A program made the position numbers and the translations under genes. A stretch of DNA of 64,000 bases from Alphaproteobacteria bacterium (GTDB taxonomy: Bacteria > Pseudomonadota > Alphaproteobacteria > Rs-D84 > CASDRH01): positions 87,587-151,586 of the forward strand of contig JAOASE010000010.1 in assembly GCA_025210155.1 (NCBI GenBank), in the 5' to 3' direction. The notes under the pieces are model-generated. The model was not told the origin of the DNA. It saw only the letters and a list, made by a program, of their open reading frames with translations, and made no database searches. Below, piece by piece: positions 52,362-60,703 of the stretch. The first letter of the stretch is position 1; each line of letters begins with the position of its first letter.

Positions 52362-52390
52362 AATCCTCGGAATTTTCCGAGGATCTTTCT
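52362..52390 (+). terminator. Terminator after the RND pump gene
   Basis: ATCCTCGGAA-tt-TTCCGAGGAT stem followed by CTTTCTTT. Confidence 0.7.
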
Positions 52391-52400
52391 TTCCAAATAA

Positions 52401-52432
52401 AAAAGCTCCCTAATTAGGAGCTTTAATTTTTT
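52401..52432. terminator. Terminator of the 476-aa gene
   Basis: AAAGCTCC / GGAGCTTT stem with T/A-runs on both sides. Confidence 0.7.
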
Positions 52433-53861
52433 ATGCAATTGTCTTTTGACCTTTCTCTCTATATATTCTCTTACGCTGCTTTTTCTTTTCTTCCATTCTG
52501 ATAACTTCTTCTTCCTCTTCCATGTCTTGAACATTAGCTGGGACAGCATAATCATCATAATTACCAGTAAGCTCTGCCAACTCTGGACCAGATGCATTAT
52601 CGGCTGTAGAAGTATTCCATCCAGAAGGTAAATAACGCTCTGCATCTATCTCTTCTCTCTTAACTCTTGATGCCTCTTCTTCTGCAATTTTCTTTCTAGC
52701 ATGCTTATCAGCTCGTTTACCTATCTTCTTTAAAATCTTATCTTCTCTTTCCTTTTTAAGATCAGGATCAACCATTTCATCCATTGCTTCTTCCGAGAAA
52801 ACACTATATTGTTTAGGAGCCTGTTTAATCTTTTTATCTAAAGATTTTTTAGCTTCCTCCAAGTCACCCATCAACATATCTTCTTCAGTTATTTCAGGAA
52901 TTAAATTTTCAGGGTTTTCTAACTCATCTTTTTTAATACTCAAAAAGTTTTCATATGTTCCATAAAAATCTCTATTAGCAATAAACTCTTTTTTAAACTC
53001 AACTATTTCATCAAATAATTTAACATTTCTATCTTTTAAATCATCCAAATGATGTTTTAACTTTTTACCTGCTAACCTAACAAAACCTTTTTCTTCATCT
53101 TTATAAGCAATACTCTTTTTCTTTCCATATAAAGATCTCAATAAAAGTTCTTCATCATCATATAAAACCGAAGAACTCAAATTCTCAACAGTTTTCATAA
53201 CATTATTATCTGTTAAATGAGGCTTAGAATACAAAGAACCAACATAATCTGGATTTATTTCTTCATCATAATCGTTGTAAGTTTCTACTCCATAATTCAT
53301 ATTATTTGAATGAAGCAAATTATTATAAGCATTAATAAAAACTTGATGATCAAAATTATTACTATCTAAAGGTACTCTTGCTCTATATCCTTGCAATCTA
53401 TGGTTTTTAATAGAAAAACCATTTTTGTTACCTCTGCCCTCTACATCATTTTCCGAATTATAGAACTTAGTTTTAAAAGCAACTTCCTCAGATAATTCTT
53501 TCATATTCTCAAAATAATTAACTGTCTTACCATTTTTATCATTAAAATAAAATCTAGCATCAACAACTAAAGTCTCTTTCTTTTTAAAAACTTTTCCATA
53601 ATACTCATGAGTATCTCTAAGAAAAGCACCATTATAAGATATTATAAAACCCTTTTCATTAAGCACAACATTATTTAAATCTGCAAATATTATATGATCA
53701 GCATCTTCAGTTTCATAAACTATTTCTTCTCTAAAAGAGGTCTCTGAATTTATAAAATTATCGCTAGAATACACATTAAGATTATCACTAATCCTAACAC
53801 CATTTTCTTTCCAAACTTTCATCAAGAAAAATAAGTCACTTGCATTCTTTGATAATGCCAT
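52431..53861 (-). CDS. Hypothetical acidic protein, 476 aa
   Basis: Starts at ATG 53861, five bases after GGAGGTACTAG; a TTG five codons upstream overlaps the ribosome site. N-terminal half (MALSKNASDLFFLMKVWKEN...) is globular, Asn/Asp/Tyr-rich. C-terminal half (~270-476) is charged helix with long Lys/Arg/Glu stretches and ends KKKQRKRIYREKGQKTIA. No signal peptide or span. Not recognised. Monocistronic. Confidence 0.65.
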   Translation of the reverse strand: MALSKNASDLFFLMKVWKENGVRISDNLNVYSSDNFINSETSFREEIVYETEDADHIIFADLNNVVLNEKGFIISYNGAFLRDTHEYYGKVFKKKETLVVDARFYFNDKNGKTVNYFENMKELSEEVAFKTKFYNSENDVEGRGNKNGFSIKNHRLQGYRARVPLDSNNFDHQVFINAYNNLLHSNNMNYGVETYNDYDEEINPDYVGSLYSKPHLTDNNVMKTVENLSSSVLYDDEELLLRSLYGKKKSIAYKDEEKGFVRLAGKKLKHHLDDLKDRNVKLFDEIVEFKKEFIANRDFYGTYENFLSIKKDELENPENLIPEITEEDMLMGDLEEAKKSLDKKIKQAPKQYSVFSEEAMDEMVDPDLKKEREDKILKKIGKRADKHARKKIAEEEASRVKREEIDAERYLPSGWNTSTADNASGPELAELTGNYDDYAVPANVQDMEEEEEVIRMEEKKKQRKRIYREKGQKTIA

Positions 53862-53966
53862 ATCTAGTACCTCCAAACTACAATTTGATCTATATATATT
53901 ATAGGCGTAAGAGGGGATTCTGTCAATGAGAAAATAAAAATCAACACATCAAAAAACTCTAAAACA

Positions 53967-53991
53967 AAGCGTCTACAAAAGGTAGACGCTC
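53967..53991 (-). terminator. Terminator of recA
   Basis: GCGTCTAC / GTAGACGC perfect stem, then TTTGTTTT on the minus strand. Confidence 0.7.
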
Positions 53992-54021
53992 CATTCAGTA
54001 GTAAGATTTAATTCTTAAAAG

Positions 54022-55065
54022 TTACTTTGTAACAATAATTTCTTCCACTTCTTTTTCAACTGGTTCTAAATCAAGATCCACGACTTCATCTTTTGATGAT
54101 CTAATTTTAGCTTCGATTTCATCCATAACCTTAGGATTATCTAATAAGAATTGCTTAGCATTTTCTCTACCTTGACCAATCTTATCACCATTATAAGAGA
54201 ACCATGATCCAGCTTTTTCAACAAATCCTAACTTAACACCAAAGTCAATAATTTCACCTACTTTAGAAATACCTTGATTATACATAATATCGAACTCAAC
54301 AACCTTAAACGGAGGTGACACTTTATTCTTCACAATCTTCACCCTAGTTTGGTTACCAATAACATCTTCCTTATCTTTAATAGCACCAACTCTTCTAATA
54401 TCCATTCTAACAGAAGAATAGAATTTTAGAGCGTTTCCACCAGTAGTAGTTTCTGGGTTACCAAACATAACACCAATCTTCATTCTGATTTGGTTAATAA
54501 AGATAACTAAACAGTTTGATCTAGAAACGATAGATGTTAATTTTCTTAAAGCTTGAGACATAAGTCTTGCTTGTAAACCAACATGAGAATCTCCCATTTC
54601 ACCTTCAATTTCAGCCTTTGGTACAAGCGCTGCAACAGAGTCAACCACAACCACATCAATAGCACCTGATTTAACAAGAGTTTCTGTAATTTCTAAAGCT
54701 TGTTCTCCTGTATCTGGTTGAGATAAAATCAACTCATCAGTATTAATACCAATTTTTCTTGCATAAGCAGGATCCAAAGCGTGCTCAGCATCAACAAATG
54801 CACAAGTACCACCTGTTTTTTGAGCTTCAGCAATTGCATGTAAAGTCAATGTTGTTTTACCTGATGACTCTGGTCCATAAATTTCAATAATTCTTCCTTT
54901 TGGTAAACCACCAATTCCCAAAGCTAAGTCAAGACCTATAGAACCTGTAGAAATTGCTTCCACATCCATAGCTGTATTCTTACCTAAAGTCATAATAGAA
55001 CCTTTACCAAACGACTTTTCAATTTGAGCTAACGCAGCATCCAATGCTTTCTTTTTATCAGACAT
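54022..55065 (-). CDS. recA: Recombinase RecA
   Basis: 347 aa. Walker [14 protein letters not shown] region and L1/L2 loops ([24 protein letters not shown]) are typical; [11 protein letters not shown] and [12 protein letters not shown] are near-invariant. Strand exchange and co-protease for LexA. AAAAGGAG ribosome site. Lies 171 bases downstream of lexA on the same strand; no GTTC-N7-GTTC box was found in that gap. Confidence 0.98.
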   Translation of the reverse strand: MSDKKKALDAALAQIEKSFGKGSIMTLGKNTAMDVEAISTGSIGLDLALGIGGLPKGRIIEIYGPESSGKTTLTLHAIAEAQKTGGTCAFVDAEHALDPAYARKIGINTDELILSQPDTGEQALEITETLVKSGAIDVVVVDSVAALVPKAEIEGEMGDSHVGLQARLMSQALRKLTSIVSRSNCLVIFINQIRMKIGVMFGNPETTTGGNALKFYSSVRMDIRRVGAIKDKEDVIGNQTRVKIVKNKVSPPFKVVEFDIMYNQGISKVGEIIDFGVKLGFVEKAGSWFSYNGDKIGQGRENAKQFLLDNPKVMDEIEAKIRSSKDEVVDLDLEPVEKEVEEIIVTK

Positions 55066-55236
55066 TAATATTCTCCTTTTTTAAACTTCCTTTTATCTTC
55101 CTTCTGAAGACACGATATCCTATTTTTTCGCAAAAATAAACACCTCATTAAAATTCTACTCTAGTATAAATAAAACAGATTTTTTATCCACACAAAATAA
55201 ATTTCAATGATTTATTTAAGCAAATATATTTAAAAT

Positions 55237-55890
55237 TTAGTGATAAGACCTTAACAGCATAGCAAGAACACCTTGCACCTTAACTCTATTAGGTTCTAAA
55301 ACTCTCTCATCATATTCTGGATTAGCAGGTATCAATCTAACTTTTCCATCTTTATTCTTCATATATTTTAAAGTAACTTCTTCATTATCAATTAAAGCAA
55401 CTACAATTTCACCTTCTCTAGCATTTGAAGTATCTTTAATAATAACTCTGTCTCCATCATGAATACCAGCTTCAATCATAGAGTCACCTTCAACTTTAAG
55501 AGCATAAAAATTACCAGCCCCAACCATTGAAGAAGAAACTTGAACCATATCTTCACCATTACCTTTAATAGCTTCAATTGGCGTACCAGCAGCAATCTTT
55601 CCATACACTGGAACATTAATCATATCATTAGCAATTTCCACTGGTTCTAAAGAATCTTTCCCTTCATTAAAAAATGGTGGATATTTCAAAATCTCAACAG
55701 CTCTTGCTCTATTAGGAATAGTTCTAATAAAACCTCTATCTTGCAAGCCTTTCATTAACAAGAATATGCCTGATTTAGATTTCAAACCAATAGCTTCTCT
55801 CATTTCATCAAATGAAGGCGCTAAGCCATCATGCTCAGAAATATAAGAGTCTAAATATTTAAATAAATCCATTTGTCTTTTAGTTAACAT
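55237..55890 (-). CDS. lexA: SOS repressor LexA
   Basis: 217 aa from ATG 55890 (GGGAGG five bases upstream; a GTG two codons earlier overlaps it). Winged-helix N-terminus MLTKRQMDLFKYLDSYISEH; cleavage site in AAGTPIEA (Ala-Gly); catalytic Ser in GDSMIEAGIHDGD and Lys in VTLKYM. Represses SOS genes; cleaved with activated RecA. Controlled by its own operator (55954-55968). Confidence 0.97.
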   Translation of the reverse strand: MLTKRQMDLFKYLDSYISEHDGLAPSFDEMREAIGLKSKSGIFLLMKGLQDRGFIRTIPNRARAVEILKYPPFFNEGKDSLEPVEIANDMINVPVYGKIAAGTPIEAIKGNGEDMVQVSSSMVGAGNFYALKVEGDSMIEAGIHDGDRVIIKDTSNAREGEIVVALIDNEEVTLKYMKNKDGKVRLIPANPEYDERVLEPNRVKVQGVLAMLLRSYH

Positions 55891-55935
55891 CGCCACCTCC
55901 CTATTCAGAACGAATCGTTTTAACCTTATAAAAAT

Positions 55936-55964
55936 ATTCTACCTATGTTCTTAGAACAAGTCAA
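55936..55964 (-). promoter_or_regulatory. lexA promoter
   Basis: Minus strand TTGACT, 17-bp spacer, TAGAAT; its -35 lies inside the SOS box. Confidence 0.7.
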
Positions 55965-55968
55965 GAAC
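55954..55968 (-). promoter_or_regulatory. Alphaproteobacterial SOS box (LexA operator)
   Basis: Minus strand GTTCTTGACTTGTTC, an exact GTTC-N7-GTTC. An additional GTTC...GAAC pair (55947-55957) adjoins it. LexA bound here would cover the -35 box of lexA. Confidence 0.85.
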
Positions 55969-56157
55969 AAATTTACTAAAAGTTGAAAAAAACGTAAATA
56001 TTAAAATATCCGTCAATTAAAAGATGTGCTAGAAAAAACATACATATAAAAAGTTGTAAAAGAGGTTGATTATAAAATTATTTTATATTAAAATTAGTAT
56101 TGACATTTCGGATACTTTATATTATTTTATACAAGATTTCGAAAGAAAGTCTAACAT

Positions 56158-56234
56158 GGTGGGTGTCGCTCAGTTGGTAGAGCACCAGTTTGTGGTACTG
56201 GTTGTCGCGGGTTCAATCCCCGTCACTCACCCCA
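56158..56234 (+). tRNA. tRNA-His (GTG)
   Basis: Acceptor GTGGGTG (56159-56165) pairs with CACTCAC (56224-56230). D arm GCTCAGTTGGTAGAGC; anticodon stem CCAGT-loop-ACTGG with anticodon GTG; T arm GCGGG-TTCAATC-CCCGT; encoded CCA. The extra G at -1 opposite C73, specific to tRNA-His, is present at 56158. TTGACA at 56100-56105 with TATTTT 17 bases on is the likely promoter. Confidence 0.97.
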
Positions 56235-56242
56235 TTTAAAAT

Positions 56243-56275
56243 TAGGAATTGTCCCTTCAGGGGCAATTTTTCATT
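56243..56275 (+). terminator. Terminator after tRNA-His
   Basis: AATTGTCCC-ttca-GGGGCAATT stem followed by TTTCATTTT. Confidence 0.7.
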
Positions 56276-56365
56276 TTAAATAGGTAGATTTACTGAATTT
56301 AACCACGAATGAAATGAGCCAGTTCAAAAAAAGTTAGTTTTCACGAAGATTTATCAAAGTGAAAA

Positions 56366-56417
56366 CTTTTACGTTTTACTGAAAGTAAATGTTTGTTTTA
56401 CAAACATGCTGCGTCAG
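56366..56417 (+). repeat. Hairpin repeat, type C copy 4
   Basis: ACGTTTTACTGAAAGTAA then stem ATGTTTG / CAAACAT and GCTGCGTCAGA. CTGA/TCAG replaces CCGA/TCGG and the upper stem is wholly different but fully paired; the flanks ACGTwTTAC and the internal loop remain. Confidence 0.65.
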
Positions 56418-56513
56418 AACCCCCGTCACTTAAACAACTTACCTATCACTTCAAAAAATAGTTTCATTCAAAATTCCCAAATCCCCCATATTTCAAAAAA
56501 CAAATAAAGAAAA

Positions 56514-56545
56514 GGAGCTTCTCTACGAAACTCCCCTTCTCCTCT
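56514..56545 (-). terminator. Probable terminator of the 777-aa gene
   Basis: GGAG...CTCC hairpin followed by TTTTCTTTATTTG on the minus strand; weak stem. Confidence 0.45.
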
Positions 56546-56564
56546 CTCCGATTTCAATGAACTA

Positions 56565-58898
56565 TTATTCTTGACCTTTGAATATAGCACCCCAAGCATC
56601 ATCGCCTGTACCAGCTACACCATCTTTACCACCAATAACAGTCTTAGTCTTTTCCATCATAAATGATTTAGGAGTAACAACCTCTTGTCCATCCTTACCA
56701 TCTTTATAGAAAGTAAGATCTTGCATATTAACAGTTATCCCTCTTCTTTTATCTAAAGAATCACAATTTCCATCCTTACAATATTTAACTTCACTGTAAA
56801 TATTTAATTTATTATCTTCAATTAAACTTTCACCATCAATCCCATATCTAGTATCATTGGTATAAAGATATGAAATATAGTTACCCCAATTATCTGGATA
56901 AAACAGTTCACCACATCCATCTGATACATCTTCTACACCATCAACATTTTTAATTAAATCAACTGTGAAATTTTCTGTTTTATTAGAGCCACCTTTACTA
57001 CCTCCACCAACAACAGACCAAGATCCAAAATTTCCAAGACCTCCTGCATTTTTCTTAGATTTAGAAACACTCTTATCCTTACATTCTAAAGCTATACCAG
57101 GGAAAACCATATATTCACTTTTAAAGTTCTCTGAATTAGTTTCACTCGTAGATTTTCTTCCACCTGCAAAGCCACCTAAAATACCGCCACTTTTTCTTTT
57201 ATTTTTAGTATATGATGATGAAGCTTTCAACATAGCTTTCACAAAACAGAATTGATTTTCAAAGAACCCGCCACTTTCTTCACATGATTGCTCTAACATA
57301 TCTGTATAAACTTGACCAATATTACCAGCAATAATATCTATAGCCATTTTTTGATACTCTTGATCGTTAAGAGTTCTTAACCATTCTTGTAAATAAGGAG
57401 AAACTCTATCTTTATTCACAGTTCTAGCAATATTCTCCACACAGATTTTATATTCAGGATAACACATCATACCACCTGAAAGTAATTTCTCAGCCTTAGG
57501 ACCATTAAAGTCTACACAACCAGAATAAGCTCCACCGTAAACATCATCTGTTCCACAAGATAAACTCATACAATCATTAAAAGTTTCAGTACAAGATTTA
57601 AAGAACGAATTTTGCATTTGAGCAATTTCATTATTCAACTCAGCTTCTTCCGTCAAATTAGCCAATTCTTTTTTCTTTAACTCAGCTTCAATTTCTTTAG
57701 ATCTAGCTACCAACTTAGCTTGAACAGAAGATTTCATTTCTAATCTATGAGATTGCAAAGCAATTTCATATTGATCACAAGACTTCTTAGGAGTCATATA
57801 ATTTTCATCAACTAACTCACCAGTAAAATCATAGAACTTTTTGCCAGCATTTTTATCTATCCAACAATATTCAGTATCAGCATCCCAAGTATGACCTTTA
57901 TCCTTACATTGTTTTTCTTTATCTTCTTCCCATTTACCAAACTTATAGTAATTTTGAACATTACTTAACATTTCAGAATCTTGACACTCATCTTCACTCA
58001 AAATATCAATCTTTTCAGCCAAATAAGATAAACCCAAACCAGAACCAGTCATAACAGAAGATAACAATCTTTTCTTTTTCAACTCATCAACTGATTTACC
58101 AGACATACAAATTTCATGAGCAGTAGCATATTCACCAGCAGCATCCAACGCAAAAGATGGAGGAGCTACAGTAACAGCAAAACCATAATCTGTATCTTTA
58201 CCATTTTTATCTTTAGCAGACTTCTTAGCACCTTCAACATTCACACCTAAATCTTGAAGAATACCACTACTAAAATTAGCAAGGTTTAAGTTACCATTTT
58301 CAATTTGATCATCCAACGCGCCATAATAAGCTGAAGAAGTAGACGCCGCATAATGCTTAGAAGCTGCATCTTTATCATAAGTACACTTAGCGTCACTTTG
58401 AGCATCTGAAGTTTCATCACAATAGTAATTATAATTTCTAAATAAAGTTGCCATTCTAGATAAGTTAGATCCAGCACCTGTACTAATAGAAGCCTTACCA
58501 AATGAATTAGCACTTAAAGCTTCAGTAGTATTAATAACTGTTCCGTTAATATCTATTTGAGAATCATCATACACACATCTTAATTCATTATCATTACTCA
58601 AAAACTTCCTAGTAGTTTTATCCTTTTTTAAGAACTCATTTCTTTCAACGATATAAGGAATTAAAGCATCCATACAATCTACATAAGAACTCTTACAATC
58701 TTTCTCTTCCGAAGTTGTAGCTGTTATAGTTCCAACTGATGTTGTAGTAGCTCGTCTAATAACTGTACGAGAACCAGAACGCGTAGAATAACCTCCTGAA
58801 CCTCTGGCAAAAGAATCGCTTTCCGCAACAATCATCACTGACAACATAGATAAAACACTAACAAATGCAGTAGATTTATTGATCAATTTCATTTTCAT
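56565..58898 (-). CDS. Large exported cysteine-containing protein, 777 aa
   Basis: Start at ATG 58898 (GGAGAATTATT before it). Signal peptide MKMKLINKSTAFVSVLSMLS to about DSFARG. Mature protein: Ser/Thr/Gly-rich stretch, then regions with paired Cys (DCKSSYVDCMDAL; CTETFNDCMSLSCGTDD; CVENIARTVNKDR; CEESGGFFENQFC), a charged helix near 400-460 and a Gly/Ser/Lys-rich segment near 600-680. No span after the signal. Not recognised; a periplasmic or surface protein. Monocistronic. Confidence 0.7.
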   Translation of the reverse strand: MKMKLINKSTAFVSVLSMLSVMIVAESDSFARGSGGYSTRSGSRTVIRRATTTSVGTITATTSEEKDCKSSYVDCMDALIPYIVERNEFLKKDKTTRKFLSNDNELRCVYDDSQIDINGTVINTTEALSANSFGKASISTGAGSNLSRMATLFRNYNYYCDETSDAQSDAKCTYDKDAASKHYAASTSSAYYGALDDQIENGNLNLANFSSGILQDLGVNVEGAKKSAKDKNGKDTDYGFAVTVAPPSFALDAAGEYATAHEICMSGKSVDELKKKRLLSSVMTGSGLGLSYLAEKIDILSEDECQDSEMLSNVQNYYKFGKWEEDKEKQCKDKGHTWDADTEYCWIDKNAGKKFYDFTGELVDENYMTPKKSCDQYEIALQSHRLEMKSSVQAKLVARSKEIEAELKKKELANLTEEAELNNEIAQMQNSFFKSCTETFNDCMSLSCGTDDVYGGAYSGCVDFNGPKAEKLLSGGMMCYPEYKICVENIARTVNKDRVSPYLQEWLRTLNDQEYQKMAIDIIAGNIGQVYTDMLEQSCEESGGFFENQFCFVKAMLKASSSYTKNKRKSGGILGGFAGGRKSTSETNSENFKSEYMVFPGIALECKDKSVSKSKKNAGGLGNFGSWSVVGGGSKGGSNKTENFTVDLIKNVDGVEDVSDGCGELFYPDNWGNYISYLYTNDTRYGIDGESLIEDNKLNIYSEVKYCKDGNCDSLDKRRGITVNMQDLTFYKDGKDGQEVVTPKSFMMEKTKTVIGGKDGVAGTGDDAWGAIFKGQE

Positions 58899-58966
58899 AA
58901 TAATTCTCCAACTTAAAATTATAGAGAAAGTATACCACAAAAACGAAGTTTAATCAAATTTTTAAA

Positions 58967-59710
58967 TTAAAAAACTATAGGATTTTTCTTTAGATATTCA
59001 ACAGACCTATCTACATAGTCCTTAAACGATTTCCTACCAATCCAAAAGCCCTTAAAGACATCCTCATGTTCTACCAAACAAGTATAAGGAGTATTCTTAA
59101 ACCAATTAATATTTATGTCTCTTTCTTTTACATCTGGAAACATATCATATAAAACACTATCTCTCATAATAAATGATGCTGTAATTTCAGCAAAACCCCA
59201 AACATCCCAAGCACTAGCGACATCTTCTTCAGAATAATAATCACGAACAAACTTAAATGTATGAGAAAGTAAAATTTCAAAAGCTGTCATATATTGCTCT
59301 TCCCACAACAACATAACATTCCTTCTTATAGTAGCATATTCATTCCAAGCAGAAGTAGTCAAATGCATAGAAACATGACACTTATATTCACATAATTCTT
59401 TATCTGTAATTTCAAAAACTCTTTTAGCAAATTTAGTAGAAATACCCTTCCATAATTTTTCATTATGGTTTTGAGCAGCTCTGTAAAAATCTATTTCTTC
59501 AGCTATATCATATTCTCTATCCATAAAATCAAATAACTGTTTCTTTGCGCCTTCTTTCTTATCTACCATATCTTTAACAATATGAAGAGGTAATTTATAA
59601 TAAACAGATCTATCTATCCAACCATCTGGAGAAGAATTTTGAAAAAAATTAAATACAGAATGCTTATCCTCTTCCCTATCTCTAAAAAAAGTAATATTAA
59701 ATTTTGACAT
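58967..59710 (-). CDS. Hypothetical protein, 247 aa
   Basis: AAGGAGG ribosome site, so a well-translated gene. Starts MSKFNITFFRDREEDKHSVF; aromatic-rich, helical, soluble (ITASFIMRDSVLYDMFPDVK, ERDININWFKNTPYTCLVEH). No motif recognised. Separate from the TudS-like gene by a 91-base gap. Confidence 0.65.
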   Translation of the reverse strand: MSKFNITFFRDREEDKHSVFNFFQNSSPDGWIDRSVYYKLPLHIVKDMVDKKEGAKKQLFDFMDREYDIAEEIDFYRAAQNHNEKLWKGISTKFAKRVFEITDKELCEYKCHVSMHLTTSAWNEYATIRRNVMLLWEEQYMTAFEILLSHTFKFVRDYYSEEDVASAWDVWGFAEITASFIMRDSVLYDMFPDVKERDININWFKNTPYTCLVEHEDVFKGFWIGRKSFKDYVDRSVEYLKKNPIVF

Positions 59711-59801
59711 TAAAACCTCCTTACAAATTTAAATAAATTTACACTTAAAACAAATAAATTACAAACAAAAAAAGCAGTGGTTTTCACCACCGCCATATTC
59801 T

Positions 59802-60347
59802 TTAAATAAGAGTTCTATTTTCAATAAGAGCTTTTAAATCTCTATGAGACTTGCCAACGTGCCTCCTATTTATCCCAATAAATTTTATATCAAGATTATT
59901 TTCATCTAAAAGCTTCTTAAGTTCTTGAATATAAACTCCGGACAAATTAATCATACCTTTATTAGTATATTGATAATTCACAGAACAAGATGGAGACATT
60001 TCTATTCCCATAATAGCCAAAATATTATAACCATTTTCAAGAATACCCTTAATCATATCTAAAACATCTTCAGCCAATTTAGAACATAATTTTCTGAACT
60101 CAGGAGTGTTATACTCCTTATAGCCCATAGGTTCTCTCGACAATCCTTTTTTCCAGCCATTAAATTGAGACTCAGGACAAGGCATCTGAATTATATTAAT
60201 ATCTGAATTAGAAAGCTCATCCACTAAAGGTTTTATAGTCGCTTTCCAATCAAACCTAACAATACCTTTAGCTTGAAATGCCTGGCAAAGAATACAAAAA
60301 GGAACAAGAACTATGTCCTTACTTCTTTTATCTTCAGTCTTTTCCAT
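59802..60347 (-). CDS. TudS-like putative desulfidase (DUF523-related)
   Basis: 181 aa from ATG 60347 (GGGGAG upstream; a TTG five codons earlier overlaps it). Three conserved Cys sites: VLVPFCILCQAFQAKGI, IIQMPCPESQFNG and MGIEMSPSCSVNY. This is the pattern of the TudS/DUF523 group, where three Cys hold a [4Fe-4S] cluster that removes sulphur from thiolated substrates such as thiouracil. An additional Cys lies in the first motif. Substrate here is not known. Confidence 0.8.
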   Translation of the reverse strand: MEKTEDKRSKDIVLVPFCILCQAFQAKGIVRFDWKATIKPLVDELSNSDINIIQMPCPESQFNGWKKGLSREPMGYKEYNTPEFRKLCSKLAEDVLDMIKGILENGYNILAIMGIEMSPSCSVNYQYTNKGMINLSGVYIQELKKLLDENNLDIKFIGINRRHVGKSHRDLKALIENRTLI

Positions 60348-60414
60348 ATTAAAACTCCCCAATTATTAAAAAACTCATACAACACAATTAAACAAATATT
60401 TTATATAAAGCTTC

Positions 60415-60460
60415 CTTCTCTGAAAAGTTTCAACACAAAGATTTGGTTACTTTTGATTTG
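60415..60460 (+). repeat. Short repeat, type F copy 2
   Basis: CTCTGAAAAGTTTCAAC...AAAGATTTGGTTACTTTTGA, similar to 9284-9335. A remnant TTAAACAAATATTTTAT (R-type left end) lies at about 60387, and a core-like GTGTATatataATACAT at about 60486-60505. Confidence 0.4.
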
Positions 60461-60575
60461 GATGTTTCTTAAAATGATTTCGCAGTGTATATATAATACA
60501 TAAGATAATCATTTATAAGGAACAAATATTCAAAATTCCCAAATCCCTAATATTACAAAAACTTAACCACCGTAA

Positions 60576-60703
60576 TTAAACAAGTATTTTGTGCGAGTGG
60601 AAGCAAAAATGCTTGAGAATTTTGGTGTCGTGTATAAGTAATACTCGACTGCCAAAAATCGAAAGTGTTTGTTGCAATCAATCGTGCAAAAGACGCCGTT
60701 TAA
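60576..60703 (+). repeat. Palindromic intergenic element, copy R8 (full length)
   Basis: TTAAACAAGTATTTTGTGCGA...ATCGTGCAAAAGACGCCGTTTAA. Core TTTTGGTGTCG...CGACTGCCAAAA: GTCG/CGAC where R1-R7 have ATCG/CGAT, a paired change. The right end contains the rsh stop codon. Confidence 0.85.

Noticed and set aside
1918-60703. Attenuators or riboswitches of individual genes as explanation for the palindromes
   Set aside because: The same elements lie downstream of some genes and upstream of others, next to unrelated functions.
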